A stretch of 64,000 bases of DNA from Anolis sagrei (GCF_037176765.1 NC_090024.1:241233071-241297070); one strand, 5' to 3'. Positions 33,294 to 43,754 are shown, numbered from the stretch's first letter. Program-made: numbers and translations. The notes: generated by a model from the sequence alone, not told the origin.

Positions 33294-33552
33294 TATCATC
33301 ACTTTATTTCTTAATTAGTCGCTCTCCACCAAAGTGCTCCGAGCGACTTACAATTTAAAATAGCTTATACACAATATAAAACATTCAATATAAAAAACAT
33401 TCAACATAAAAACATTCAACATAAATCATGCTGGCCACATGACCTTGGAGGTGTTTACAGACAATACCGGGTCTTTGGCTTAGAAATGGAGATGAGCGCC
33501 ACCCCGCAGAGTCAGACTCAACTAATTTCAAGGGGAAACCTTTACATTTATG
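33073..33552 (+). mobile_element. Sauria SINE split by a LINE 3' end
   Basis: Head and body at 33073-33262 (gttggcgcagcggattaaac to gtaacagcactccatg) and tail at 33426-33552 (ggccacatgaccttggaggt to aatttcaaggggaaac). Between them lies an ATC microsatellite and a reversed LINE 3' tail (tcactttatttcttaattag, ctccgagcgacttacaattt). Confidence 0.8.
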
Positions 33553-33689
33553 CATTTATTATTGCATTTATTTATATATACTTTATGTCCTCAAAGAGGA
33601 CTGGCTTTTTAAGCTGCTGCATCACACTATTGACTCATGTTCAGCTTTTGGTCTCCTAACTTTCCTGGATCCCTTTCACATGTACAGTT
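33553..33689 (-). mobile_element. CR1 scrap
   Basis: ctggctttttaagctgctgc and tgactcatgttcagcttttg are a diverged piece of the CR1 block at 18755-18800. Confidence 0.5.
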
Positions 33690-34496
33690 TCCAAAACCAA
33701 ATTGAGAAAACCAAATTGGTCTTCCAGCAATCACCAGCCAATCCCTCTCCAATGGTGTATACATTAGAAAATGTTGACCCTTTCCGCTACCTTGGCAGCC
33801 ACCTCTCCACCAAAGTCAACATTGACACTGAAATACAACACCGCCTGAGCTCTGCGAGTGCAGCATTTTTCCAAATGAAGCAGAAACATCCGTAGGGATA
33901 CCAAGGTGATTGTTTATAAAGCTATTATCCTCCCAACCCTGCTATATGCCTGCGAGACATGGACTATCTACAGACGTCACATGCAACTCCTAGAATGATT
34001 CCATCAGCACTGCCTCCGAAAAATCCTGCAAATCTCTTGGGAAGACAAGCGGATAAATGTCGGTGTGCTGGAAGAAGCAAAGACCACCAGCATTGAAGCG
34101 ATAGTCCTCCGCCATCAACTCCGCTGGACCGGCCACATTGTCCGGATGCCCGACCACCATCTCCCAAAGCAGTTGCTCTACTCCGGACACAAGAATGGAA
34201 AATGGAATGTTGGTGGGCAGGAAAAGCGATTTAAAGATGGGCTCAAAGCCAACCTTAAAAACTCTGGCATAGACATTGAGAACTGGGAAGTCCTGGCCCT
34301 TGAGTGCTCCAGCTGGAGGTCAGCTGTGACCAGCAGTGCTTTAGAATTTGAAGAGGCACGAATGGAGGGCGAAAGAGAGAAATGTGTCAAGACGAAGGTG
34401 CATCAAGCCAACCCCGGCCGGGATTGCCTTCTACCTGGAAACTCACTGTGGGAGAACATGCAGGTCAAGAATAGCGCTCCACAGTCACCTACTTTC
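33690..34496 (+). mobile_element. Family Z LINE
   Basis: It encodes NPSPMVYTLENVDPFRYLGS, VNIDTEIQHRLSSASAAFFQ, MLEEAKTTSIEAIVLRHQLR and IDIENWEVLALECSSWRSAV. It ends inside the finger-like region at cacagtcacct. A gap near 33885 removes several codons. Confidence 0.85.
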
Positions 34497-34559
34497 TCAT
34501 TACTTTATTTTCCAGGTCACCAGACTGAGCCACAGCAACGCGTGGCACGGGACAGCTAG
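34497..34559 (+). mobile_element. Helitron-like 3' end fragment
   Basis: It has the hairpin gccacagcaacgcgtggc, then acgggacag and CTAG followed by T. Only the 3' end is present. Confidence 0.6.
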
Positions 34560-34905
34560 TAGTAAATAAATAAATACATTCTGTGTTCAATCTCTCCTAG
34601 AAACTGACCACATAATTACATTGGGGGACCTACAGAGCCTGAGAGAGGTTCTCCATCATGACATCCTCGCCCACCTCAATGCTTTCTGGGGCGTTCTTTT
34701 GTTTCCCTGTTTTTACCTGAGCCATAACTCTGTAAGCAGAGTAGCAAAAGACAACAATCCGGTCCCAGTTGACCATAGAGTCACACTTGTGGACCTAGAG
34801 ATTACATTTACAATCAAATATGTGAATAACCAAATCCATAAAAAATCAAAACCACAAAAGTGGAAGGATGGCCAAAATTGTATTTTATGAAGCTTTAGGC
34901 TTTTG
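34560..34905. other. No feature recognised
   Basis: A short aaat repeat near 34560-34576, then unassigned sequence. Confidence 0.3.
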
Positions 34906-34990
34906 GCATATATGCAACAGGTAAAGCCTTAAATGGGGGCAGGCATATGTAGTATTTTAATTCATCTGTACTATTAAGTCTATTTTTATG
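34906..34990. repeat. 85-bp direct duplication, left copy
   Basis: gcatatatgcaacaggtaaa through ttaagtctatttttatg. It matches 35459-35543 with about six differences. The two copies bracket a Sauria scrap, a CR1 scrap and a Sauria SINE. Confidence 0.9.
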
Positions 34991-35132
34991 TAAAGGTAAA
35001 GGTTCTCCCCTGACATTAAGTCCAGTCCCAACAGATGGCCATCCAACCTCTGCTTAAAAGCCTCCAGAGAAGGAGACTTCACCAGACTTTTAAGGCAGCA
35101 GCAAATTTCACTATCAAATCACTCTTATCATA
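34991..35132 (-). mobile_element. Sauria SINE scrap followed by CR1 scrap
   Basis: taaaggtaaaggttctcccc is a reversed Sauria tail, cut at 35027. A reversed CR1 piece (cagatggccatccaacctct) follows. Confidence 0.65.
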
Positions 35133-35135
35133 GGT

Positions 35136-35458
35136 AAAGGTAAAGGTTGTCCCCTGACATTAAGTCCAGTCATGTCTGACTCTGGGGTGTGGTGCTCATC
35201 TCCATTTCTAAGCCAAAGAGCCAACATTGTCCATAGACACCTCCAAGGTCATGTGGCCAGCATGACTGCATGGAGCGCTGTTACCTTCCCGCCGGAGCGG
35301 TACCTATTGATCTACTCACATTTGCATGTTTTCGAACTGCTAGGTTGGCAGAAGCTAGGGCTGACAGTGGAAGCTCATGCCGCTCCCCAGATTTGAACCT
35401 GTGACCTTTTGCTCAAAAAGTTTAGCAGCTCAGCGCTTTAACCCACTGCGCCACCGAG
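35136..35458 (-). mobile_element. Sauria SINE, full length reversed
   Basis: From taaaggtaaaggttgtcccc and gtccatagacacctccaagg to the reversed tRNA-like head acccactgcgccaccga. Confidence 0.9.
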
Positions 35459-35543
35459 GCATATATGCAACAGGTAAAACCTTAAATGGGGGCAGGCATA
35501 TGTAGTATTTTAATTCAACTATATTATTAAGTCTATTTTAATG
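35459..35543. repeat. 85-bp direct duplication, right copy
   Basis: See 34906-34990. Too long for a normal SINE target-site duplication. Confidence 0.9.
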
Positions 35544-36045
35544 CTACACTTCTTAAAATAGAAATTTCCTCTTATTCATTGTATCCATAGCTTTAAAATT
35601 GCATTGTGCTTAAAGGCAAGTAACAACAGCAATTGCTCTAATTGATTGATTGATTCAGCCTAAGTGGGGAAGGGGGAGTAGTTTTCAGCACTTGGGTGAG
35701 CTCCTTCAAAATCTAGATTTCAAAGGTGGAGTGGGTCCTTTACCCCCAAAAGCCACTGGCTGAAGGAGAAAAATGTCCTGTCCCCACACAAAAGCAGCTC
35801 TCCCATTCAAAGCCAAGGCATTCATTCTCACCAGTTGCTGGCAGCACAGTGCTATCGCATGGCAGAGAGAGAGAAATGCTGCGTAGCTGCTTTGCAAGAG
35901 CTTTAGAGCGTCTGGAGGAAGAGGAGAAGGAGGTGGGAGCCATTGGAGAGAAGGGGGTGGCTACAAGTCTCCAAGGCCCATGTGAATCCCTCCATCTCTC
36001 ACCTCTTCGCTTGGTGGCCTGCCTCGAAAGCTTCCTGTCCTCATC
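35544..36045 (+). promoter_or_regulatory. C20orf202 5' flank and 5' UTR
   Basis: Repeat-poor sequence upstream of the C20orf202 ATG. It has an attg repeat near 35639-35655 but no clear TATA box or CpG island. The transcription start is not determinable by eye. Confidence 0.35.
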
Positions 36046-36114
36046 ATGTCACTGGAAGAGGAGCAGCGGAAAGTCCAGATCGAAGAAGCCCTGGCATGGC
36101 TGAGGAGAGAACTG
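36046..36114 (+). CDS. C20orf202: C20orf202 homologue, coding exon 1
   Basis: This exon encodes the first 23 residues (MSLEEEQRKVQIEEALAWLR then REL) and ends at a strong donor, CTG followed by gtaagt, at 36115. The phase is 0 and it joins 40627, giving REL-AEMQLQDQQLL. I recall similar sequence for human C20orf202, including the ELAEMQ..DQQLL core. The position between TMEM74B and RAD21L1 supports orthology. The protein is small and uncharacterised. The N-terminal half is helical and Glu/Leu-rich, consistent with a coiled coil. The ATG is the first in frame. Confidence 0.75.
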
Positions 36115-36254
36115 GTAAGTCCAGGGGATTTCATGTCTATTTTGACCTGAATTTTCCAAAATTCCACACATTTCTTCATATTCATGGATCGAAAGGACTT
36201 GGAAAGGTTTAACCCTCTGGACTTTATGAATGCATTCGTTCTGGTTTGGGTTTT

Positions 36255-36490
36255 AGTGACACTGTTCCAAAATTCTTCTATTTTGGAATGTAGTTTGACC
36301 CCACTTTGATTGCCATGGCTCAATGCAATGGCATACTGGGAGTCATAGTTTCATAAGGTCTTTAGCCTTCTCTGCCTTAGAGTGCTAGTGCTGCATTAAA
36401 CGACAACTCCCAGGATTCCATAGCATTGAGCCATGGCAGTTCAAGGGATGTCAAACTGCATTAATTCAATGGTGTAGATGCATCCTAAAT
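36255..36490. mobile_element. MITE in C20orf202 intron
   Basis: It has the pairs atggctcaatgcaatggc and attgagccatggcag, and ctgggagtcatag and acaactcccaggattcc, in palindromic order, ending gtgtagatgcatcct. This is a non-autonomous DNA-transposon layout seen in many squamates. Confidence 0.65.
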
Positions 36491-36711
36491 CAAATGTGAG
36501 GTTAAGCTGATGCATCTTGATCTAGAGCTTTTTATGCTTACTCTCAGAAACTTGGGTTTGAATGCCTGGATTAAATGTTACCGCATTATTTTTCCCATGA
36601 AATGTTCCTCCAATTCATTGTGTAGTGGTTTGAATGCTGGACTCGGGCCCCGTGTTCAAATCTCAACTTGACTATGGACATTCACTAGGTGACCTTGAGT
36701 GAGTCAGTCTA

Positions 36712-36925
36712 GGGATGCAACTACACTGTTGTACTGACAAAAAATTCACACCACTTTCTCTGCTTTGACTCAATGCTATATAATCCTGGGAGTTGTAATT
36801 TGGTGAGACTCCAGCGTATTTTTGCAGAAAAGATTAAAGGCATCACTAAACCACAACAGCATTGAGCCACAGCAAGTAAATTGGTGTTGAACTGCATTAA
36901 TTGACAAGGTAGATACACATTCAGC
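36712..36925. mobile_element. MITE of the same family, diverged
   Basis: tcaatgctatataatcctgg and gcattgagccacagcaag arms, with ggtgttgaactgcattaatt near the end. Confidence 0.55.
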
Positions 36926-36949
36926 CATTGAGGAAGGCAAAGGCAAACC

Positions 36950-37265
36950 ACCTCTGAGCTGATCTGGTTAACAATATAATATATTGTATATACATATATT
37001 TATAATATTATGATGTAATGCAATATAATACTAATAATTATAATGATATTATAATTATATATATTATATGTTATATTACTAATAATATTACAATATAATG
37101 GTATAATACAATATAGTAACCATTAATACTGATATTGTACTATGCTAATAATGATATTGTTCTATGCTAATAATATAATATATTATATGTACATATATCT
37201 TGTAAGTCGCTCTGAGTCCCCTTCAGGGTGAGAAGGGCAGCATATAAATGTTGTAAATAAATAAA
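36950..37265 (+). repeat. AT-rich tract with LINE 3' tail
   Basis: 36965-37195 is almost wholly A/T with shifting taata/atatt repeats. It is followed by the LINE tail agtcgctctgagtccccttc and aaataaataaataa. Confidence 0.7.
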
Positions 37266-38062
37266 TAAGAAGCTGTTTCGTTTTTGGATTCACATAAGCA
37301 TACAAAGACTTGAAGGCAAACAGCAACAACAAAAAAGAACAGAGACCTCTGAGTTAACCAACAGAAATATTTTTGGCAGTGAAAATAGAAGCAGATGGAA
37401 TATATATTAGAGCAGTGAAAATGGGAACACATGTAATTTCCCTGCCATCATTGGTTTCTCTTTTTGAGCACAGGATGAAATACAGATTCATAATGAATTT
37501 CTCCATCACCAGGGGGGAACAAAGAGAACCTTGATTAAAAATAGGAATGCAAATAATAATGGTGAAACTAATAAATTTGCCCCATGCTTAACCAGATCTG
37601 TCTGCCTTTTGGGTGACTTCTCTAAAGACAGTTTGCAAAATTTGAGGACCATCATCCTCAATCCATCAGAGAAGCGGTTGTGACACCGCAAGCAGGGATT
37701 CAACAGGTGAAGGCTTTTAATGGGTGCTGAATAGTAATGGAAACACCTGTTGAATTCCTGCATAATCTGTTACTGCATCTTTTGGGAGCTACTGACGTCA
37801 AAGCTCTTCAGCTTTCTCTTCTGAACAAAACTACAACTCCCAGGATCCCAGAGCATTGAGCCAAGGCAGTTAACATGATGAGTGTAATTAGTAAAGAGAT
37901 ATTTCAACCAGGCACTGCCCTAAATCACAGCACGCTCTCCTCTCATTATTTTATTACCAGTTAGTAGTAGTAGTTTACTACCTGTGTTGCAGTGATAAGT
38001 AGGAACCAGCAGATTGTGGGGACATGCCTTCCAACTGTCCTGAATTGGCAGGGATCTTCCTG
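37266..38062. other. Intron sequence; half MITE near 37785-37880
   Basis: actacaactcccaggatccc and gcattgagccaaggcag are half of the MITE at 36255. The remainder is unassigned. Confidence 0.4.
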
Positions 38063-38777
38063 GTTGTTGTTGTTGTTCATTCGTTCAGTCGTCTCCGACT
38101 CTTCGTGACCTCATGGACCAGCCCACGCCAGAGCTCCCTGTCGGCCGTTACGACCCCCAGCTCCCTCAAGGTCATTCCAGTCACTTCAAGGATGCCATCC
38201 ATCCATCTTGCCCTTGGTCGGCCCCTCTTCCTTTTGCCTTCCACTTTCCCCAGCATAATTGTCTTCTCTAGGCTTTCCTGTCTCCTCATGATGTGACCAA
38301 AGTACTTCAACTTTGTCTCTAGTATCTTTCCCTCCAGTGAGCAGTCGGGCTTTATTTCCTGGAGGATGGACTGGTTGGATCTTCTCGCAGTCCAAGGCAC
38401 TCTCAGCACTTTCCTCCAACACCACAGCTCAAAAGCATCGATCTTCCTTCGCTCAGCCTTCCCTAAGGTCCAGCTCTCACATCCGTAGGTGACTACAGGG
38501 AATACCATGGCTTTGACTAGGCGGATCTTTGTTGCCAGTCTGATGTCTCTACTCTTTACTATTTTATCGAGATTGGACATTGCTCTCCTCCCAAGAAGTA
38601 AGCGTCTTCTGATTTCCTGGCCACAGTCTGCGTCTGCAGTAATCTTTGCACCTAGAAATACAAAGTCTGTCACGGCCTCCACGGTTTCTCCCTCTATTTC
38701 CCAGTTGTCAATCATTCTTGTTGCCATAATCTTGGTTTTTTTGACGTTTAGCTGCAACCCAGCTTTTCTGCTATTGC
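38063..38777 (-). mobile_element. BovB (RTE) LINE 3' part
   Basis: The minus strand is open for 240 codons: LQLNVKKTKIMATRMIDNWE, FVFLGAKITADADCGQEIRR, NLDKIVKSRDIRLATKIR, YGCESWTLGKAERRK, FELWCWRKVLRVPWTARRSN, FGHIMRRQESLEKTIM and GRPRARWMDGILEVTG, to the stop at the 3' end. These match the BovB C-terminus known from ruminants and squamates. 5' truncated. Among the best preserved LINE pieces in the window. Confidence 0.95.
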
Positions 38778-38791
38778 AGTTTTTAAAATGT

Positions 38792-39033
38792 ATTGTCAAA
38801 GGCTTTCAAGGGCAGAATCACTGGGTTGTTGTAGGTTTTTTCGGGCTATATGGCCATGTTCTAGGGGCATTCTCTCCTGATGTTTCGCCTGCATCTATGG
38901 CAAGCATCCTCAGAGGTAGTGAAGATGCTTGCCATAGATACCTCTGAGGATGCTTGCCATAGATGCAGGCAAAACGTCAGGAGAGAATGCGTCTAGAACA
39001 TGACCATATAGCCCAAAAAACCTACAACAACCC
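38792..39033. mobile_element. Penelope-like inverted terminal pair with TSD
   Basis: Reversed terminus joined to forward terminus near 38940. It is flanked by a perfect 14-bp TSD, agtttttaaaatgt, at 38778-38791 and 39034-39047. Non-coding, inserted at the edge of the BovB. Confidence 0.8.
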
Positions 39034-39104
39034 AGTTTTTAAAATGTCAAATTCTCTCTCCTCCTCCCACTTTTCACCTTGGCTAAAATACTCAAATCAA
39101 TGGG

Positions 39105-39265
39105 TGCAACTGCAGTTCAAAGTGCATCCTTTTCCATATTCAAACATGGCTTTCACATCCCCTCAACCTTTTCTTCTCCAAGCTAAACATACCCAGCTCC
39201 TTAAGATGCTCCTTGTAGGGCTTGTCTTCCAAACATTTCGTCATTTTGGTTGCCGTTCTCCAGTG
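39105..39265 (-). mobile_element. CR1 scrap
   Basis: ctaaacatacccagctcctt and catttcgtcattttggttgc are a reversed CR1 piece. Confidence 0.65.
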
Positions 39266-39509
39266 GCTTGGATATAGGTTGCAAAGTATACAGGGAGTAT
39301 GTTGGAGAGCTCTGATGTGTAGCGGTTTGAGTGTTGGACCAATTCCTGAAATTTCAAATCTCTATTTGACTTTTGAAACCCACTGGATGACCTTGGGCAC
39401 ATCACAGCCTCTCTCAGGCCCAATAAACAATGCCATATAATGTAGTTTCAAAATGTAGTTTAACTGTAATAGCAAAGAGATTATGGATGATGCAGTCCAA
39501 AAGGTAAAT

Positions 39510-39731
39510 CTAGAACAGTGGTTCTCAACCTGGGGTCCCCAGATATTTTTGGCCTTCAACTCCCAGAAATCCTAACAGCTGCTAAACTGGCTAGGATTTC
39601 TGGGAGTTGTAGGCCAAAAACACCTGGGGACCCCAGGTTGAGAACCACTGATCTAAAACATGGCCATACAGCCCGAAAAACCAACAGCAACCCAGTGATT
39701 CCAGCCATGAAAGGCTTTGATAATACACCAC
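39510..39731 (+). mobile_element. Penelope-like 3' end carrying a hAT MITE, second case
   Basis: A 9-bp TSD, aaggtaaat, at 39501-39509 and 39732-39740 encloses ctagaa, a hAT-type MITE (39516-39650), then the rest of the Penelope terminus. The MITE lies at the same Penelope position and in the same orientation as at 21783-21918. Confidence 0.75.
39516..39650. mobile_element. hAT-type MITE, complete
   Basis: Inverted ends cagtggttctcaacctgggg, same family as 21783-21918. Right flank atctaaaa against left tctagaa is a partly decayed 8-bp duplication. Confidence 0.85.
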
Positions 39732-39758
39732 AAGGTAAATATTTAAAGGTTAGACTCG

Positions 39759-39893
39759 CAGTGGTTCTCAACCTGGGGTCCCCAGATGTTTTTGGCCTAC
39801 AATTCCCAGAAATCCCAGCCAGTTTAGCAGCTGTTAGAATTTCTAGGAGTTGAAGGCCAAAAACATCTGGGGACACCAGGTTGAGAACCACTG
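39759..39893. mobile_element. hAT-type MITE, opposite orientation
   Basis: Same family, inverted relative to 39516-39650 and not inside a Penelope block. Flanks ggttagac(tcg) and ggttagag suggest an imperfect TSD. Confidence 0.8.
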
Positions 39894-39904
39894 GGTTAGA
39901 GGTT

Positions 39905-40420
39905 GTCCCCACATTGGAAGTTGTGTGCATGGGCAAACTTCGGCTCTCCAGGTGTTTTGGACTAAGCTATTCTAATATAAAATTATCAGGGTTGTTCAGA
40001 GGAAGTTTGACATTGCCTTCCATTGAGGCTCCACTTGAACTGTCATGCAATGCAGTTTCAAAATGAAGTTTAACTGCATTGAACTAGATTATATGGCAGT
40101 GTAGACTCGTATAATCCAGTTCAATATAGTTAAGATGCATTATGAAATGTCATTACATGGCAGTGTAAATGGGGCCTCAATGGAAAGGCAATGGCAAACT
40201 TCCTCTGAACAAACCTGATAGGTTTGCATTAGAATAGCTTAAGTCGGAATCAACTTAAAATGGGCATGAGCAAACTGGCCCTCCAGTCCAGGTGTTTTGG
40301 ACTTCAACTCGAATTGCTAACAGCTTACCTACTGTTAGGAATTGTGGGAGTTAAAATCCAAAACACTTGGAGGGCCAAACTTTGCCTATGCGCACAACTT
40401 CCAATGTGGGGACAACCTCT
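39905..40420. mobile_element. MITE cluster
   Basis: 39926-39965 is one arm of the catgggcaaac family. 40010-40175 is a diverged copy with atatggcagtgtagactc. 40262-40397 is a full catg(g/a)gcaaac palindrome (gccctccag and ggagggcc arms). All lie in the C20orf202 intron. Confidence 0.55.
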
Positions 40421-40626
40421 AATCTTTGAATGTTTACCTTTTTGTACTACAGCATCCATAAACACTTTGCCATTACAGTCAAAACAAAGATTTCTGGACA
40501 ATTTTGGTAACTTAGTCCGCCTCATAATCTAATGGAGGGATCCCACCACATATTCAGGGCAACCCTGTCCATTCCTGACTAGGGAGAACTGGAATCCTTT
40601 TATCTCTTCTTTGTTTCCTTGTCCAG

Positions 40627-40848
40627 GCTGAAATGCAGCTGCAAGACCAGCAGTTGTTGGAGAAGCTGTTGCAACTGCACACCGCTTTGCGGGAGCTGAA
40701 AGTGGAGAGTGCGGACTGGGAGAGCTCCGACCCAAGCAGGGATGGCTTTGCATCCAGGGCCCGGTCCAGTTCGGAAGACATGGGTGGTCCTGTTTCCCCA
40801 AGAAGGTCCTCCAAAATCAGGAGGGGACGGAGGAATTCTCTGCCATGA
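40627..40848 (+). CDS. C20orf202: C20orf202 homologue, coding exon 2
   Basis: It opens after a long pyrimidine tract and tgtccag at 40626. It encodes residues 24-96: AEMQLQDQQLLEKLLQLHTA, LRELKVESADWESSDPS, then a Ser/Arg-rich end finishing RRSSKIRRGRRNSLP and TGA. Total protein length is 96 residues, short but similar in scale to the human protein as I recall it. Residues about 8-52 form a leucine-rich heptad-like helix. The C-terminus has basic-Ser motifs (RRSS, RRNS) typical of PKA-type phosphorylation sites. No domain of known function. The frame is intact. Confidence 0.8.
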   Translation, partial: AEMQLQDQQLLEKLLQLHTALRELKVESADWESSDPSRDGFASRARSSSEDMGGPVSPRRSSKIRRGRRNSLP

Positions 40849-41565
40849 ACCGCTAGAGGAGTCAGTGCTCTGTTTCAAAAGGGCGCTTCTTTCTCTGGCA
40901 GGTGGGAAGAGCTGCTATGGACATTTCAGCTGTACAGAAAGATGGGTTTTGGAACTTAGAAATGAAGTTGGAAAGACTTGGGTCAAGATGTCAAGTTAAG
41001 TCAAATCTAGGACCGTCTTCACATAGCTTCTAGATCTGTTGGAACACAACTCCCAGAACCCCCCAACTACAGAATCATGATCCAAATCACCTGTAGGGCA
41101 TCCGTTTGGTGGACTTGGTGATCTTTCACACAGAAAACAACTGAATTCCCTTTGTATATTTTGTCTGATCATAAAACACCTTGTTGCATTTTTCTGTTTC
41201 GAGTGTAGCTGCTTTTCAACATTGAACTAGCCCACTTTTGAGCTTAAATGAGTTTTCAACTTGGCTTCAACAGTTGCTCCTGTCTTTTTTCTCCTCCTCA
41301 TTATCATTTAGTATCCCACTGTGGTGGTTCTCCGTATTTTTTCATTTCCAAATGGAGCTTTCTATTGTTTTGAATTGCCTTCAAGCTGGCTTCGACTTAT
41401 GGCAGCTCAATGAACGAGAGCCCTCCAAGAGCTCCAGTCAACAACTACTTTACTTGGGTCTTGCAAATGCATTTACTGGGCTTTCTAGAATCAATTCATA
41501 TGTATGTAGTTATATTACACTATGTAACATGATTTTTGTCCCTGCGTTATAAATATTATTGCGGG
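40849..41565 (+). other. Probable C20orf202 3' UTR
   Basis: Sequence directly after the stop, repeat-poor. No AATAAA is obvious before 41566. The nearest is at 41685 inside a solo LTR. Confidence 0.45.
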
Positions 41566-42154
41566 TCACGAATAGGGCTCCACAGTCACCTATGTTACAG
41601 TATATGGATATGTATGGTTAGGTTTTTGCAAGGATCATCTCCTGTGTGGGTGTGTGTTGAGGAAAAACACCTAGATAATTAAGCAATAAAGTTTAAACCA
41701 CTCCCTGCATGGAGTATATCATGAGGAGTGTTTCCTGGTGGTTTTCATTATGTTGGGGACTTTCATATGGATGGGACTTCCATGATGATGGGACTTCTAT
41801 CATGGACTTACTACAGGACTTGCTGAAGTTCCTAAACCATTTACTTCAAGATTCCTTGCACCATTGAGGAAGCAAAAGATGCATGGGTTTAATGACTTTG
41901 ACTTTGTGTGAATTATTTTCTGCAATGGACTGAGTTATTTTCAAGGCTGGATATTTTTGTAAAAGCTGCTTATTTAACTCTGTTACTCCAGAATAAATTT
42001 TGTTTTTTCATTTACTCTGACTCATTTACTCTGTGTGGATCAACAGAGGGCTGGGAAGTCTGCTGGTTAGCTTCCGCATAAACCGCAGCAACCTATGTGC
42101 CCACCGCACTTGGAGGACAATCTTACTCGGACAACGAGGACTCACGTAAGTAAG
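41566..42154 (+). mobile_element. Family Z LINE 3' end, split by a solo LTR
   Basis: gggtcacgaatagggctcca at left and acttggaggacaatcttact then acgtaagtaag at right are the last bases of a family Z LINE, interrupted at 41593-42090. Confidence 0.7.
41593..42090. mobile_element. Probable solo LTR (fossil LTR retroelement)
   Basis: A 498-bp element beginning TG and ending CA, flanked by accta at 41588-41592 and 42091-42095. It contains AATAAA signals near 41685 and 41993. No internal genes remain. The orientation suggested by the signals is plus. The family is not assigned. It is younger than the LINE it interrupts. Confidence 0.65.
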
Positions 42155-43078
42155 GTCCACCAGTATCGCCAATTCACTTATACTTGCCCATCAGGTTTAG
42201 GAATGAAGATGATGGGAGTTGTAATCCAAGAGCAATTGGAGATTCAGAATTGGGAGCCACAATATAAATCCTGTTAACCTAGGAATGGTCAATGTGACAA
42301 AAAGGTTGATGAATGTTTTACATACAAAGAAACCTCTGATACTTGGCTTTCTTCACTGTCGGTGTCCCTCACTTTCTGTCTCTGTGAGAATTGGATTTTG
42401 AAAAAAATGGCTTATTGTGGAAACGAGGATTGGGGATAAAGCTTCAGCAGAGACCCTTTTCCCCATGATGATCACTCTTTCAGGAGTGGGTTTCCCTTCC
42501 TCCTGAGGGGAAGATTCCTCTCTTTTCCTGTTGTCTCACTCTGTTCTTAACTAGGAATCATTAAGTCAGGTCTTTGTTGTAACTTGGGAGTGCCTATAAT
42601 GGCAAATTCCATGCTACATGGGATTAATACACAACACTTAAGTTATGATGCTATAATTCTGCAGTATGAAAGGGACCCTAGAACTGAACTGGGTTCTGCT
42701 ATCTCCCTGGCAATAAAAGCCATTGCACCTGCCTTGCCTTTAACGTTGTTCCTCCGCAGCTCTTTCCCTTTCTGCTCCGCCGGGTCCCTCTGACCTCAAT
42801 CGCGTCTCTGGCAAATGTAATCCATCTCCGAAATCTAATTCCCAGCAGGGGACCCTCCATTAGTCAATATTAACACCCAACCGGGAAAACATTTGGCACA
42901 TACGCAGCAACACAGCCTTTTAAACTTCAGATTAACGGACAGCAATCCTCTGCTCACATACTTTGGCCATTAAAATTGCCTTGCCATGTTAATGTGTGCA
43001 TGTGTGTGTATGTCTGCCAAACTCATCTGGTCCGAGACCTCTAAGAATCAGAGAAGTGTGATTAAATTCACAGGGTGA
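42155..43078. other. No gene recognised; possible conserved non-coding stretch
   Basis: 42760-42990 is free of repeats and contains AT-rich homeobox-like motifs (ccattagtcaatattaac). It might be conserved. No exon is visible. Confidence 0.3.
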
Positions 43079-43754
43079 TTATTGTTGGGTTGCTATTTTT
43101 GAGCTTCATGACCATGTTCCAGTAGCATTCTCTCCTGATATTTTGCCTGAATCTGTGGCTAATGGCATCTTGAGAGGTTCTGTTAGCAGTGAAGCAAGTG
43201 GGAGTGTATATATATACCTGTGGAATAATGTCCAGGGTGGGAGAAAGAACCTTGCCTGTTAAAGCAAGTGTGAATGTTGCAATTAAAAAGCTTGAATAAG
43301 TAGCCATGATGCTGCAAAGTCAATCAGTGAAGGTATCTGCATAGGGGTTGCCTGGCCTGTTGCCTAGAGGCACCCTCTGTTTGGGAGTTCACTGGCACTT
43401 GATTGTTTGTTGTCTGGAATTCCCGTTTTTGAGTGGTGTTCCTTATTACTGTCTTGATTCTGGTGTTTTGTTTTGTTTTTAATACTGGTAACCAGATAGT
43501 GTTTGTTTTCATGGTTTCCTCCTTTCTGTTGAAAGTTGTCCACATGCTTTTGGATTTCAATGGCTTCCCTGTGCAGTCTGACATAATGGTTGTCAGAGTG
43601 GTCCAGCATTTCTGTGTTCTCAAATAACACTGTGTCCAGATTGGTTTATCAACCTGCAGGCGAAATATCAGGAGAGAATGCTGCTGGAACATGGCCCATA
43701 CAGCTCGAAAGACTCACACCAACCCAGTGATTCTGGCTATGAAAGCCTTCGACA
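43079..43754 (-). mobile_element. Penelope-like element with coding remnant
   Basis: Terminal blocks in inverted orientation lie at both ends. Between them the minus strand reads ENTEMLDHSDNHYVRLHREA and IEIQKHVDNFQQK. This resembles the C-terminal endonuclease-side region of Penelope proteins (the REAIEIxKH..N..R pattern). It is broken and contains only a small part of the protein. Confidence 0.65.
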
